From Thalassospira sp. HJ (GTDB lineage Bacteria > Pseudomonadota > Alphaproteobacteria > Rhodospirillales > Thalassospiraceae), in contig NZ_JYII01000021.1 in the NCBI RefSeq assembly GCF_000948415.1, positions 248,001 through 312,000 of the forward strand: 64,000 nt of DNA, read 5' to 3'. Numbering within the stretch: position 1 is the first letter of the stretch; the number at the start of each line of letters is the position of its first letter. Below, piece by piece: positions 37,682 through 47,189 of this stretch. The notes under the pieces are model-generated. The model saw nothing but the letters and a program-made list of their open reading frames with translations. It was not told where the DNA came from and searched no databases. The position numbers and the translations under genes are program-made.

Positions 37682-39478
37682 TTGCAAGTTCCTCCAACAG
37701 ACCAAACCGTTTCAGATGAAAACACCACGGGCGTCCGGCGGGTCATCACCGGGTTGGGCGCATCGGGCGGGATTGTTATCGGTCGCGCCTTTGTCCTTGA
37801 TCGCCAGATCATTCAGGTCAATCGCAAGCCAATTTCTGACGATGCCGTCGAGTCCGAATGCAAGCGCCTTCATGATGGCGTTGCCGAAAGCATTGATCAG
37901 CTCAAACGGCTGAAATCCCAATCATCAAGTGCCGAAAGTGCCGCGTCCGAGGAACTTGGCTTCCTGATGGATGCCTATATCCACATGCTGACCCAGTCGC
38001 GTCTGGTGCGCGGGGCCGAAGAACTGATCGTTTCAAAAAAGCGCAATGCGGTGCATGCGGTCAGTGACGTGATCGATGCAATTGCCGATCAGTTTTCAGG
38101 CATGGAAGACAGTTATATCGCCGCGCGCGCGACGGACATCCGCGAGGTTGGCCTGCGCCTGATGCGCTGTCTGATTGGTGAGACCGACAGGGCAATGGAC
38201 AATGCGCCGACGGGTTCCATCCTGATTGCCGAGGATGTCAGTCCGGCTGATATGGCGCGCTTTGAACCGGGGCAATTGACCGCCTTTGTCACAGCCCTTG
38301 GCGGGGCCGAAGGCCATACTGCGATCATGGCGAGGTCGCTTGGTATTCCGGCGGTTCTTGGCGCACCTGATATCGTGCGTGGCGTGCGCGGTGGCGATCA
38401 GATCATTGTTGATGGCGGACGCGGTGAAGTGATCATTTCGCCTACGGCTGCTGATATCAAACATTACACCCAACGCCGAGCAGATTGGCTTGCCGCGCGT
38501 GAAAAGCTGGCAAGCTTGCGCGATGTGCCCTCAGCGACGCGCGATGGCATAGACATCGACCTGCATGCGAATATCGAGTTGCCGATCGAACTTGCCGCCG
38601 CGCTTGAAAATGGTGCCAGTGGTATTGGTCTTTTGCGCAGCGAGTTCATGTTCATGAACAAGGACTATCTGCCGGGCGAAGACGAGCAATACGAAGAACT
38701 GGCCGATATCGTCAAACGCATGGATGGCAAACCGGTCACCATTCGTACCCTTGATATCGGTGGCGAAAAGCTTGCGGTCGCCCTTCAGAACGAAATCGGA
38801 TCGGGGCCGAACCCGGCCCTTGGGTTGCGTGGTGTTCGGTTGTCGCTTCGTAAGACCGAGCTTCTTGAAGCGCAATTCGCCGCCATCCTGCGGGCATCAC
38901 TGCACGGGCCGGTTCGGGTTCTGATCCCGATGGTGGTGGGCGTGCATGAAATGACCCGCGCGCGCCAGATCTATGAGGCGGTCGCCAAACGTCTGCGCAA
39001 GGATGGGCACCCGATCCCCGATACCTTGCCGCCACTGGGGGCGATGATTGAAATTCCGGCAGCGGCATTGGCGGTGGATACGCTGGCGCGAGACAGCGAC
39101 TTCTTTGCGATTGGCACCAACGATTTGACGCAATATACGCTTGCGATTGATCGGACAGACGATCAGGTGGCGGGGATGTTTGATCCGCTGCATCCAGCTG
39201 TGCTGCGCCTGATCCGCGATGTGATCAAGGTCGCGGGCGAGCGTGACATTCCGGTCAGTGTTTGCGGCGAGATGGCCGGTGATCCGCGTTATGTGCCGCT
39301 TTTCATCGGGTTTGGCCTGCGCAACCTTTCGATGTCGCCGGTCAACATTTTGCTGGTCAAGCAGCGCCTGCGGCGCCTTGATAGCCGCAATTCCGAACAT
39401 CAGGCCAACCGCGTTATGGAACAATGGGATTCGGCCCGCATTGCCATGATGCTCGATGATTTTAACGACCTCGCCTGA
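37682..39478 (+). CDS. ptsI: PTS enzyme I
   Basis: A 598-residue EI: N-terminal HPr-binding and phospho-His domain (about residues 1-250) with the active His in GGAEGHTAIMARSLGIPAV, and C-terminal PEP-binding barrel with GIGLLRSEFMF, GTNDLTQYTLAIDR and VCGEMAGDP. No GAF domain is present, so it is the ordinary EI and not the nitrogen-type EI(Ntr). The frame is closed just upstream by a TAA at 37673-37675, so the TTG at 37682 is the only usable start before the conserved region. It uses PEP to start the phosphorelay. Confidence 0.94.
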   Translation: MQVPPTDQTVSDENTTGVRRVITGLGASGGIVIGRAFVLDRQIIQVNRKPISDDAVESECKRLHDGVAESIDQLKRLKSQSSSAESAASEELGFLMDAYIHMLTQSRLVRGAEELIVSKKRNAVHAVSDVIDAIADQFSGMEDSYIAARATDIREVGLRLMRCLIGETDRAMDNAPTGSILIAEDVSPADMARFEPGQLTAFVTALGGAEGHTAIMARSLGIPAVLGAPDIVRGVRGGDQIIVDGGRGEVIISPTAADIKHYTQRRADWLAAREKLASLRDVPSATRDGIDIDLHANIELPIELAAALENGASGIGLLRSEFMFMNKDYLPGEDEQYEELADIVKRMDGKPVTIRTLDIGGEKLAVALQNEIGSGPNPALGLRGVRLSLRKTELLEAQFAAILRASLHGPVRVLIPMVVGVHEMTRARQIYEAVAKRLRKDGHPIPDTLPPLGAMIEIPAAALAVDTLARDSDFFAIGTNDLTQYTLAIDRTDDQVAGMFDPLHPAVLRLIRDVIKVAGERDIPVSVCGEMAGDPRYVPLFIGFGLRNLSMSPVNILLVKQRLRRLDSRNSEHQANRVMEQWDSARIAMMLDDFNDLA

Positions 39479-39660
39479 CAATTCCCGTCTTTCATAGCTT
39501 GTTCCGAGTGGCTGCCATCCCAACATAGGGGGCAGTTTTGTGCCTGTTATGTCCGTGTTTGTCCGTGGGCGGAATGCCCGGGATTGCGGGGCGTGGCAGC
39601 GCGCAGGTTGGTCCGATTTTGGGTGCGATGCAAATTCACACAAAAAAGGACTTGAAAACA

Positions 39661-39680
39661 ATATAAAGATATCTTTATAT
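39661..39680. promoter_or_regulatory. Perfect 20-bp palindrome upstream of ahcY
   Basis: ATATAAAGATATCTTTATAT is a perfect palindrome 105 bases before the ahcY start. AT-rich palindromes of this type serve as operators of ArsR-family regulators, among them SahR, which controls SAH and methionine cycle genes in proteobacteria. The specific regulator is inferred. Confidence 0.6.
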
Positions 39681-39690
39681 GTGATCTATC

Positions 39691-39770
39691 GCGGTCAGGG
39701 ATAGGACCGCAACAGAATTCTTCGGCGTATCGGCGGGATCAAAATCCCAGGCGGATGCGCCATTCCTGTT
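39691..39770 (+). promoter_or_regulatory. Structured 5' leader of ahcY
   Basis: A short hairpin GCGGTC / GACCGC (39691-39710) is followed by a long nested stem: AACAG / CTGTT outside, GGCGTATC / GATGCGCC in the middle and GGGAT / ATCCC inside (39711-39770). It ends four bases before the TTGGAGA ribosome site region. It does not match the SAH or SAM riboswitch consensus as I know them. Confidence 0.5.
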
Positions 39771-39784
39771 TGATTGGAGACAAC

Positions 39785-41080
39785 ATGTCGAACTTTACCG
39801 ATTACAAGGTCGCGGACATCTCGCTGGCCGGTTGGGGCCGCAAGGAAATCGCGATTGCCGAAACCGAAATGCCGGGCCTGATGGCGCTGCGCGAAGAATA
39901 TGGCGCGGCACAGCCGCTTGCTGGTGCACGCATCGTTGGCTGCCTGCACATGACCATTCAGACCGCAGTTCTGATCGAGACCCTGACGGCACTTGGTGCG
40001 GAAGTTCGCTGGTCTTCGTGCAACATTTTCTCGACCCAGGATCAGGCTGCTGCGGCGATTGCTGCTGCTGAGATCCCGGTATTTGCTTGGAAAGGCGAGA
40101 CCGAGGAAGAATTCTGGTGGTGCATTGAGCAGACCATTGCTGGTCCGGACGGCTGGAAGCCGAACCTGATCCTTGATGATGGCGGCGACGTTACCCAGCT
40201 GATCCACGAAAAGTATCCGGAACTTCTCGAAGACATCAAAGGTCTGTCGGAAGAAACCACCACCGGTGTGCACCGCCTGTATGAAATGGCGAAAAAAGGC
40301 ACCCTTAAGGTCCCGGCGATCAACGTCAATGACTCGGTCACCAAGTCGAAATTCGACAACCTGTATGGCTGCCGTGAATCGCTGGTCGATGGCATCAAAC
40401 GCGCAACCGACGTGATGGTTGCTGGCAAGATCGCCGTTGTTGCCGGTTTCGGTGACGTGGGTAAAGGTTCGGCTGCGTCGATGCGTAGCCAGGGTGCACG
40501 CGTTCTTGTGACCGAAATCGATCCGATCTGCGCACTGCAGGCCGCGATGGAAGGTTACGAAGTCACCACCATGGAAGACGCAGCCCCGGTCGGCGACATC
40601 TTTGTCACCACCACGGGTAACATCGACATCATCACGCTTGACCACATGCGTGCGATGAAAGACCGCGCAATCGTTTGCAACATCGGTCACTTCGATTCCG
40701 AAATCCAGATCGGTTCGCTCAAGAACTACAAGTGGGACAACGTGAAGCCGCAGGTCGACGAAGTCGAATTCCCGGATGGCAAACGCCTGATCGTTCTGGC
40801 CGAAGGTCGTCTGGTCAACCTTGGTTGCGCAACCGGTCACCCGAGCTTCGTGATGTCGGCTTCCTTCACCAACCAGGTGCTGGCACAGATCGAGCTGTGG
40901 AAAAACCACTCGAACTACGAAAACAAGGTTTATGTCCTGCCGAAACACCTTGATGAGAAAGTTGCAGCTCTGCACCTTGATCGTCTTGGCGTGAAACTGA
41001 CCAAGCTGTCGTCCGAGCAGGCCGAATATATCGGCGTGCCGCAGGCTGGTCCGTTCAAGCCGGATCATTACCGCTACTAA
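39785..41080 (+). CDS. ahcY: S-adenosylhomocysteinase
   Basis: A 431-residue NAD-dependent enzyme that splits S-adenosylhomocysteine to adenosine and homocysteine, which keeps methylation going. It shows [15 protein letters not shown], the catalytic and NAD region [19 protein letters not shown], the Rossmann loop [14 protein letters not shown], and the conserved end KPDHYRY. GGAGA precedes the ATG at 39785. Codon use is strongly biased, which suggests high expression. It follows the PTS cluster after a 306-base gap with its own control signals. Confidence 0.97.
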   Translation: MSNFTDYKVADISLAGWGRKEIAIAETEMPGLMALREEYGAAQPLAGARIVGCLHMTIQTAVLIETLTALGAEVRWSSCNIFSTQDQAAAAIAAAEIPVFAWKGETEEEFWWCIEQTIAGPDGWKPNLILDDGGDVTQLIHEKYPELLEDIKGLSEETTTGVHRLYEMAKKGTLKVPAINVNDSVTKSKFDNLYGCRESLVDGIKRATDVMVAGKIAVVAGFGDVGKGSAASMRSQGARVLVTEIDPICALQAAMEGYEVTTMEDAAPVGDIFVTTTGNIDIITLDHMRAMKDRAIVCNIGHFDSEIQIGSLKNYKWDNVKPQVDEVEFPDGKRLIVLAEGRLVNLGCATGHPSFVMSASFTNQVLAQIELWKNHSNYENKVYVLPKHLDEKVAALHLDRLGVKLTKLSSEQAEYIGVPQAGPFKPDHYRY

Positions 41081-41103
41081 TTGGCATCTGCCAGTTTGCA
41101 TCA

Positions 41104-41137
41104 AAGCCGGCCTGTTCATTCAGGCCGGCTTTTTTGG
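41104..41137 (+). terminator. Terminator after ahcY
   Basis: The hairpin AAGCCGGCCTG / CAGGCCGGCTT is followed by a T-run. A strong intrinsic terminator. Confidence 0.9.
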
Positions 41138-41195
41138 TATCTATAGACACCGCAAGTTGTTAGAAACATTCAAACTTGTCAGATGGATGGCCGTC

Positions 41196-41576
41196 ATGCC
41201 GCAACTTGAAATCGAGTATTCCGCCCAATTGCCGATCAAGGATGAATTGTCCAAGCTGGCGGTTGATCTGCATTATGTGATTGCCCGCGAAGCTGATGCG
41301 GATCTGGATTCCTTCAAGACCCGGATTACACCATTGGAAAATGTCGTGATCGGGGATGGCGATGCCAAGAACGCCATGGTCCATCTTGATATCCGGTTGC
41401 TGTCAGGCCGGATCAATGCGGTGAAATTTGCCACCGGCGAGGCCGCCCTTGCCGCCCTGATTGATCGGCTGGAATGGCTGGTGGGTGACTATCAGGTGCA
41501 ATTCACTGTCGAGGTGCATGACCTTGATCGGGAAAACTATTTCAAGCACATCACCGAAGGCCCGCGCGCGTCCTGA
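41196..41576 (+). CDS. CHMI-type tautomerase (5-carboxymethyl-2-hydroxymuconate isomerase family)
   Basis: A 126-residue protein beginning MPQLEIEYSAQL, so Pro2 becomes the N-terminal catalytic base typical of the tautomerase superfamily. Length and layout match the 5-carboxymethyl-2-hydroxymuconate isomerase family. No other homoprotocatechuate genes are nearby, so the actual substrate may differ. The ATG at 41196 is preceded by GGATGG; a longer reading from 41157 would mask Pro2 and is rejected. Confidence 0.8.
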   Translation: MPQLEIEYSAQLPIKDELSKLAVDLHYVIAREADADLDSFKTRITPLENVVIGDGDAKNAMVHLDIRLLSGRINAVKFATGEAALAALIDRLEWLVGDYQVQFTVEVHDLDRENYFKHITEGPRAS

Positions 41577-41601
41577 GCACGGGGTTCCCCGGGATTGATG
41601 A

Positions 41602-42537
41602 TTACATCAAAAGCGCTTCGTGGATCGGATGATCCGGGCCATAGCGGTCATTGAGCAGTTTGATCAGCTCGCGCGAGAAGCCCTTGCCAGCATCAAGGAG
41701 TGATCGCAGTTCCGTATCATTGCGATCATGCGGTCCGACACCATCAAGGCGCGCACGGACGTCCGGGTCGGACAGTTCGCTTAAGAAGCGGTCATAAAGT
41801 TCGAGTGCGGGCAGGCTTTTTTCCCCGAACACGGTTTGCAGTCGCGTGATCGGTGGGAGCTGTAAAAGTTCCGACAGTTTTTCACGTTTACCCGCATAAT
41901 CCCGGCCAGCAGTTTCAGCTGCAGCGATAATGCCGCCGAAATAAAGCATCTTGCGCGAGAAAACCAGTTTCAGGCGTCTTGGTGCCCAGGCCTTGCTGGC
42001 GTCGCCCTCGCGGGTTTTGATTTCAAAATCGACGCTAATGGTGCGGTAGTAGCGGATCACGTCATTGACCAGAAAACGCGCGATGGAATCGCGTGTGACG
42101 GAACTGGTGACGTAGTTGGCGATCAGATCATCAAAGAATTTGCGTTTGCCCGCCTCGTTATAAAGCCATTCACATTCGAGCAAAAACAGCAGGCGGCGGG
42201 TGGTGATCGAGTTGGTGTCGCCATCAAGCCCGATGCGATTTACCAGTTCTTCAGCCGTGATATAGGACGAAAACGGGCCGTTTACCGCAGGCTTTTTGGT
42301 GACCATCTTGCCCAGGATATCGGCGACCTGTTGGTGCGGGGCCTGACTGCGTTCGGCTTCGCGGCCGATGATGAAGTAATCGAGATCGGATTGATCGGAT
42401 GCTTCATGCCGGCCATAGGAGCCGGTGACCACCACGCAGAATGTATCGCCCGACAGGCTTTTGCCCAACGCGTCGCGCATCTCGGCCAGACGGGTGGCCG
42501 AGTAGTGCTGATTGGATGCGATGGTTTGCGGTAACAA
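41602..42537 (-). CDS. Nucleotidyltransferase-fold protein
   Basis: A 311-residue protein. Residues about 32-60 carry the pol-beta-type nucleotidyltransferase motif GSYGRHEASDQSDLDYF, with the G-S pair and two acidic residues for metal binding. The remainder is helical with no recognised domain; it is charged and lacks membrane segments. The start appears to be a TTG at 42537, since the next ATG would cut into the helix before the active site. It is on the same strand as the AT-rich orphan and HD genes upstream. Substrate unknown. Confidence 0.75.
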   Translation of the reverse strand: MLPQTIASNQHYSATRLAEMRDALGKSLSGDTFCVVVTGSYGRHEASDQSDLDYFIIGREAERSQAPHQQVADILGKMVTKKPAVNGPFSSYITAEELVNRIGLDGDTNSITTRRLLFLLECEWLYNEAGKRKFFDDLIANYVTSSVTRDSIARFLVNDVIRYYRTISVDFEIKTREGDASKAWAPRRLKLVFSRKMLYFGGIIAAAETAGRDYAGKREKLSELLQLPPITRLQTVFGEKSLPALELYDRFLSELSDPDVRARLDGVGPHDRNDTELRSLLDAGKGFSRELIKLLNDRYGPDHPIHEALLM

Positions 42538-42615
42538 GCTGAGCTCAGCCCCTTAGTGCGACTCGTTGATTAGTAAAGAGTACAGGTAACTGCTAACTAT
42601 TAACACTGTGTGTAA

Positions 42616-42942
42616 TTAGTCTTTAGAAATTTTCGGGATCTTGTATGAGCCTGAACCTACTGTTTGAAGAACTAGTAGATCTTTTAAAATTGGGGAAACA
42701 GCTTCCTCAAAAGCTGACGGTCTCTTTGCTGCTTGCTCCGAAATTACAGAAACTACTTCTCTAAATTCCTCAAATGATAGCTTGAAGGTATAGTCGTGTT
42801 TTGTTGGGTCGCTCGAACGAAACTCTCTGACTGCTTTTGAATGAATTTCAATATGGTCATCGCGAACATAAAGTGCATCAATCTGCGCGCTTGTTTGCTG
42901 TTCGCCGTGATTACTTTTTGAGGCGTGACGGGATATTTCCAC
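42616..42942 (-). CDS. AT-rich hypothetical protein
   Basis: A 108-residue acidic protein with no recognised domain. Its base composition is clearly lower in GC than its neighbours, which points to recent acquisition. GGGAGA lies eight bases before the GTG at 42942; another GTG at 42948 is too close to it. The sequence has an N-terminal polar part, a central strand-rich stretch (IDALYVRDDHIEIHS) and C-terminal helices. It lies between a nucleotidyltransferase and an HD phosphohydrolase on the same strand, so it may share their function. Confidence 0.6.
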   Translation of the reverse strand: MEISRHASKSNHGEQQTSAQIDALYVRDDHIEIHSKAVREFRSSDPTKHDYTFKLSFEEFREVVSVISEQAAKRPSAFEEAVSPILKDLLVLQTVGSGSYKIPKISKD

Positions 42943-43022
42943 TTGCACTATCTCCCTAAATCAAAATCCACCGGAAGTAGTGTATTGCCTTTTATCTCTT
43001 TAGGCGAGAATCCCGCGCTAAG

Positions 43023-44279
43023 TTAATCAAACAGGCTTGCCGCAGCCGCCTGCTGGGCCGGGTCGGTCAGGCTGCCGACACGCCTAAGGAAGGAATGCTT
43101 TTCCTCGTAATAGCGTTTTGACAGATCGGCAAAGCAGCGGACTTCGACATCCTTGTTGATGTGGAATTCACGCCGCGGGACCTTGGCCTCGTTGAGATCA
43201 AACGTGCTGGCCGACGCACTGATCTGATGGTCAACCGCATCGGCAACGCCATCCAGTTCAATACGGTTCTTGAGACTGTGCAGGAACTTCTTGAAGGGCG
43301 GGTGGCTGTTGAGGAATGCCTTTTCGGTCAGCAGGAAATCATCAGCGGCGAAGTCAGGCGCGTTTTTGACGACAAATTCGCGGCACAGATGGTCGGTGGC
43401 AAAGCACATCGGACCAAAGATGAAATTGCGATAGATGTCTTCCTTGAGCTGCCAGAACTTATCCAGGCGCTTGAGCGATTCCGCATCAAGCTTGACCGCT
43501 GCTTCGAGCAGCAGGCGCGGATGGCAATGCACATGGTTGGGATGGACGTAAGTCTTGGTGCGACTGATGCCTTCGAGCGTGTCGATATTGACCGGGCCAG
43601 CAAACAGGGCGGCATGCGGGTGATCGGACTTTTTCGACAGAAGGGCAATCACCGCGTCCGGATCCACACCATGCTTGACCAGCAGATGATTGACCGACAG
43701 GTCGAGATCGACCTCGCCCGTGATGATCTGATTGGTCAGTTGATGGTGGTTGCGGTTAAAGCGCCGGGCAAATTCCGGTTCCAGCGTATGGGAAAACGGA
43801 CCATGGCCGATATCGTGCAACAGGGCAGCAGCGCCGAGAAGATCGCAATCGGCATCCGACAGTCCCATGAGGCGGCAATAGCGTTGCGACAGCAGGGCCA
43901 CACCGATTGTGTGGTCATAGCGCGAATGGCGGATATTGGCCGGACGACCATTGGGGTGGAACAGATAGTCGATGGCACCCAAAAACGAGATTTCGCGCAA
44001 CCGTTCAAACGCCGGTGATGCGATCAGTTTTTTGTGCAGCGGCCGGTCAAAGGCCGAGGCGATCTGGGCACGCTTGAAATGGTAGTTATATTGCGGCACA
44101 TCGCGAAACAGCAGTTCCCATTCGGCGATGTCATCGGCATTGAAATTGGTATCGAACAGATCACCGATTTCCGGAGCCGGCTTTGCGGCTGCCTTGAGCG
44201 CGGCAGAGTCCTTTTGTGGCGCAGCGGGCTTGGGCTCCGCGCGCGGTGCAAAAAGATCTAGCTGCGGTTTTGGGCTCAT
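43023..44279 (-). CDS. HD-domain phosphohydrolase (dNTPase/SAMHD1-like)
   Basis: A 418-residue protein. The HD metal centre is seen as RHSRYDHTIGVALL, followed by LLHDIGHGPFSHTLE and a later HHQLTNQII. This arrangement is that of HD-superfamily dNTP triphosphohydrolases, related to dGTPase and SAMHD1. The N-terminal 60 residues are rich in Pro, Ala and Lys and probably disordered. I used the ATG at 44279; ATG codons further up (44351, 44474) extend it with unlikely sequence. Substrate unproven. It may regulate dNTP pools or act in phage defence, as some dNTPases do. Confidence 0.8.
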   Translation of the reverse strand: MSPKPQLDLFAPRAEPKPAAPQKDSAALKAAAKPAPEIGDLFDTNFNADDIAEWELLFRDVPQYNYHFKRAQIASAFDRPLHKKLIASPAFERLREISFLGAIDYLFHPNGRPANIRHSRYDHTIGVALLSQRYCRLMGLSDADCDLLGAAALLHDIGHGPFSHTLEPEFARRFNRNHHQLTNQIITGEVDLDLSVNHLLVKHGVDPDAVIALLSKKSDHPHAALFAGPVNIDTLEGISRTKTYVHPNHVHCHPRLLLEAAVKLDAESLKRLDKFWQLKEDIYRNFIFGPMCFATDHLCREFVVKNAPDFAADDFLLTEKAFLNSHPPFKKFLHSLKNRIELDGVADAVDHQISASASTFDLNEAKVPRREFHINKDVEVRCFADLSKRYYEEKHSFLRRVGSLTDPAQQAAAASLFD

Positions 44280-44490
44280 CTTGGAAATGACGGGTACGTC
44301 TTGTCTGTTGTTAAATGTGGTCCCGCACACATAGCCCGATTCAAAAGCCATGTCATTGCGGTTTTTCCGCAGGGTTTCGCCGCCAAACACGCCAGCAGAC
44401 AAGGCTGTTGTCGCGATGATGCGAAACGGTGGTAAAAGCACATCGTTTTCACCATAATAATAGCTCATAAACACAAACGGTTAACAACAC

Positions 44491-47112
44491 GTGACACGGC
44501 AAGCATCCGAGCAAGCTTCCAGACAGGTTGGAGCAGACAAAAAGGCGGTGGCGATTTTGCGCAGACTGTCCGATTTGTCGCGTTCTGCCGTTTGGCGGGG
44601 TGTGGGTGCGGTGTTTGCGTTGCTGAGTCTCTCGCGTACCGCGTGGGCGCAGGAAAAGTTCCGTGTGAATTCCGGCGGGAATGGTGATGCGACGGCGGCC
44701 CAAGTGGCCCAGCCTGACGGGATTGGTGCGACGATTTTCGGAAGCCTTGCGGGGCTAAGTGATCGTGATTGGCTGGTGGTGGGACTGGCGGCCGTTGGTG
44801 GGGCTGCAATTGCCGGCTGGGTTGGCTGGCGACTGTCGCTTCGGATGCGCCGCCATCTTGAGGAAGTTGAAGATCACGAACATGAACTGGCCGGTGAGAC
44901 CGAGCTTTTCACCCAGCTTCTGTTTGCCGGTCCGGACCCTGTTTATTACTGGAGCCGCCATGGCTTTGCCGAGGGGGCCAGTCCGTCGCTTAAACGTGCC
45001 TTTCAGCTGGGTCAGGATGGGCGTTTTCCCGATGTGCTTGATCTTCTGCGCGATGAAGATGCGGATGCGCTGAAGGAACGAGTGCGCAACCTTAAATCCG
45101 GGCATGACCGGTTTGAATTGTGGGTCACCACCCTTGATGAGCGCAAATTCCATGTGACCGGCATGGCCGCGCGCAAGGATCGGTCATCAGACGTTCTGGC
45201 GCATGGTTTGTGGTTCCGCGATGAAACCCGCCATTCTCGCGAACGTGAAAGCCAGTTTGGTGATTTTCAGTTACTCAAGCATGAAGTATCGGGCCTGCGT
45301 CAGGCGCTTGATAGCCTGCCTTTCCCGGTCTGGCGCCGCGATAGCGAGCTTCGCCTGATTGATTGCAACATGGCCTATGCCGATGCGGTGGAACGCGACA
45401 CCATCGAAGATGCGCTGGCGACACAATCGGAAATCGGTGCCGGGGTGATCCCCGATCACGGGCGGTCGCTGGCGGCATCGGTTCAGCGCAATAATGAAAG
45501 CCTGACGCGTGATTTCCATGTTGTCATTCGCGGTGATCGCAAATTGCTGCGCATTACCGAAATGCCGGATGGTGACGGGCAAACTGGCGATGACGCCGGT
45601 GGTGTGATCGGTTTTGCGATTGATTGCACCCCGGTCGAGGAATTGCAGTCCGATCTTTCGCGCCATATTCGCGCCCATGCCGAGGTACTGGAAAACCTTG
45701 GCACGGCGATCGCGGTTTATGGTGGGGACAAGGGGCTTATCTTCTTTAACACCGCTTTCACCAAGCTTTGGGATCTGGATGACGAGTGGCTCTGGACCGA
45801 GCCGACCCATGATGATGTTTTGCGGCGTTTGCGCGATGAACGCAAACTGCCCGAAGTCACCGACTTCACCCAGTTCCGCAATACCGAGAACCAGCGGTTT
45901 ACCGATCTTCTCAAACCTGAAGAAGACCTGATGCATCTGCCAAATGGTATGACGCTCAGGCGGTTTATCTCGCCGCATCCGTTTGGCGGGCTGATGTTTG
46001 TCTATGAGGATGTGACTGACAAGCTGGTTCTGGAAAGTTCCTATAACACCTTGATCGCGGTTCAGCGCGAGACGCTTGAAAGCCTGCATGAGGCGGTCGG
46101 CGTGATCAGTGGTGATGGGCGTTTGCGGCTTTATAACCATGGCTTTGCCGATCTGTGGGGCCTTGAAAGTACCTTCCTTGATGTGTCGCCGCATCTGGCC
46201 GATGTGGTCGAGAAATCCAAGGACTACTGGCGCGAACGCGATGATTGGGAAAAGTTCAAGAACCGCATGGTCGCGCGGATCACCAACCATGAGCCGATGA
46301 ATGGCCGGTTGGAACGATCAGATAATTCGATCATCGATTTCGCCATTGTGCCGTTGCCTGATGGGGCGGTGATGATGTCTTATATCGATGTCACCGACAC
46401 GATCCGGGTGGAACGTGCGCTTCGTGAACGTAACGAGGCGCTCCGCACCGCTGATCAGATGAAGTCGGACTTTATTTCGACAGTCTCGCGCGAATTGACC
46501 AAGCCGCTTGATCACATCAATGGCGAGTCTGATCGCCTGATCCCGCATTTGACCGGGAATGTGGCGCGGTCGGTTGAAACCATCCGGACCGAAGCGCAAA
46601 GCATGCTGGCGCTGGTTGATGACATGCGCGATCTGGCGACGCTTGGATCGGGGCAGGTCGCACTTGAGCTTGATACCGTTGATCCGCGTCGTTTGCTGCG
46701 CTCGCTTGAGGCGCTGACGCGTGCGCGGCTGGCGGAGCTTAATGTATCGCTGCGTCTATATTGTTCGCGCCAGATCGGCTGGATGGTGGCTGATGAGCGC
46801 CGCCTGAAACAGGCATTGTTCATTCTGGTGACCAACGTGCTGCGCACCGCTCCCGAAGGCAGCGAGGTTTCCGTGGTCGCGCGTCGGCGCGGTGAAGATA
46901 TCGAAATATCGATATCGCTTTCGGATGAAGCACCACAGCCGATGCTGTTTGAAGGCCTGCGCGATGGCGAATCCCCGTCGGCCCGCCGTGCCCTTGGCAT
47001 GGCGATGGTGCGCGCCGTCGTCGAAATCCATGGCGGGCGGGTCAAGATCAGCCGCGATGGCCGCGAGATCGCCTGCATCCTGCCGGCGGGCGAGGAAAGC
47101 GATCTCGGTTAG
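44491..47112 (+). CDS. DivL-like PAS sensor kinase with degenerate H-box
   Basis: An 873-residue protein with an N-terminal signal or transmembrane helix (about residues 38-54), a second helix near 91-112, several PAS-like domains (about 270-640), and a histidine-kinase-like C terminus. The dimerisation box reads FISTVSRELTKPLDHI, with Arg667 at the place of the phosphorylated His. The N-box keeps one Asn (TNVLRTAPEG), but the DxGxG loop is lost. This resembles DivL, where Tyr replaces His, and suggests a pseudokinase that controls another kinase. The GTG start has no clear ribosome site. It is divergent from the HD gene. Confidence 0.85.
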   Translation: MTRQASEQASRQVGADKKAVAILRRLSDLSRSAVWRGVGAVFALLSLSRTAWAQEKFRVNSGGNGDATAAQVAQPDGIGATIFGSLAGLSDRDWLVVGLAAVGGAAIAGWVGWRLSLRMRRHLEEVEDHEHELAGETELFTQLLFAGPDPVYYWSRHGFAEGASPSLKRAFQLGQDGRFPDVLDLLRDEDADALKERVRNLKSGHDRFELWVTTLDERKFHVTGMAARKDRSSDVLAHGLWFRDETRHSRERESQFGDFQLLKHEVSGLRQALDSLPFPVWRRDSELRLIDCNMAYADAVERDTIEDALATQSEIGAGVIPDHGRSLAASVQRNNESLTRDFHVVIRGDRKLLRITEMPDGDGQTGDDAGGVIGFAIDCTPVEELQSDLSRHIRAHAEVLENLGTAIAVYGGDKGLIFFNTAFTKLWDLDDEWLWTEPTHDDVLRRLRDERKLPEVTDFTQFRNTENQRFTDLLKPEEDLMHLPNGMTLRRFISPHPFGGLMFVYEDVTDKLVLESSYNTLIAVQRETLESLHEAVGVISGDGRLRLYNHGFADLWGLESTFLDVSPHLADVVEKSKDYWRERDDWEKFKNRMVARITNHEPMNGRLERSDNSIIDFAIVPLPDGAVMMSYIDVTDTIRVERALRERNEALRTADQMKSDFISTVSRELTKPLDHINGESDRLIPHLTGNVARSVETIRTEAQSMLALVDDMRDLATLGSGQVALELDTVDPRRLLRSLEALTRARLAELNVSLRLYCSRQIGWMVADERRLKQALFILVTNVLRTAPEGSEVSVVARRRGEDIEISISLSDEAPQPMLFEGLRDGESPSARRALGMAMVRAVVEIHGGRVKISRDGREIACILPAGEESDLG

Positions 47113-47137
47113 GGTCTGACTGGTTACCCTATGGATA

Positions 47138-47168
47138 CGAAAAAAGGCGCCTTGCGGCGCCTTTTGTT
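47138..47168. terminator. Bidirectional terminator
   Basis: The hairpin AAAAGGCGCC / GGCGCCTTTT has A and T tracts on the two sides. It separates the convergent sensor and dehydrogenase genes. Confidence 0.85.
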
Positions 47169-47189
47169 TTGTTTGGTGATCCGGGTTAA

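Noticed and set aside
39691..39770. A known SAH or SAM riboswitch before ahcY
   Set aside because: The stems and conserved bases of those classes as I know them are not present.
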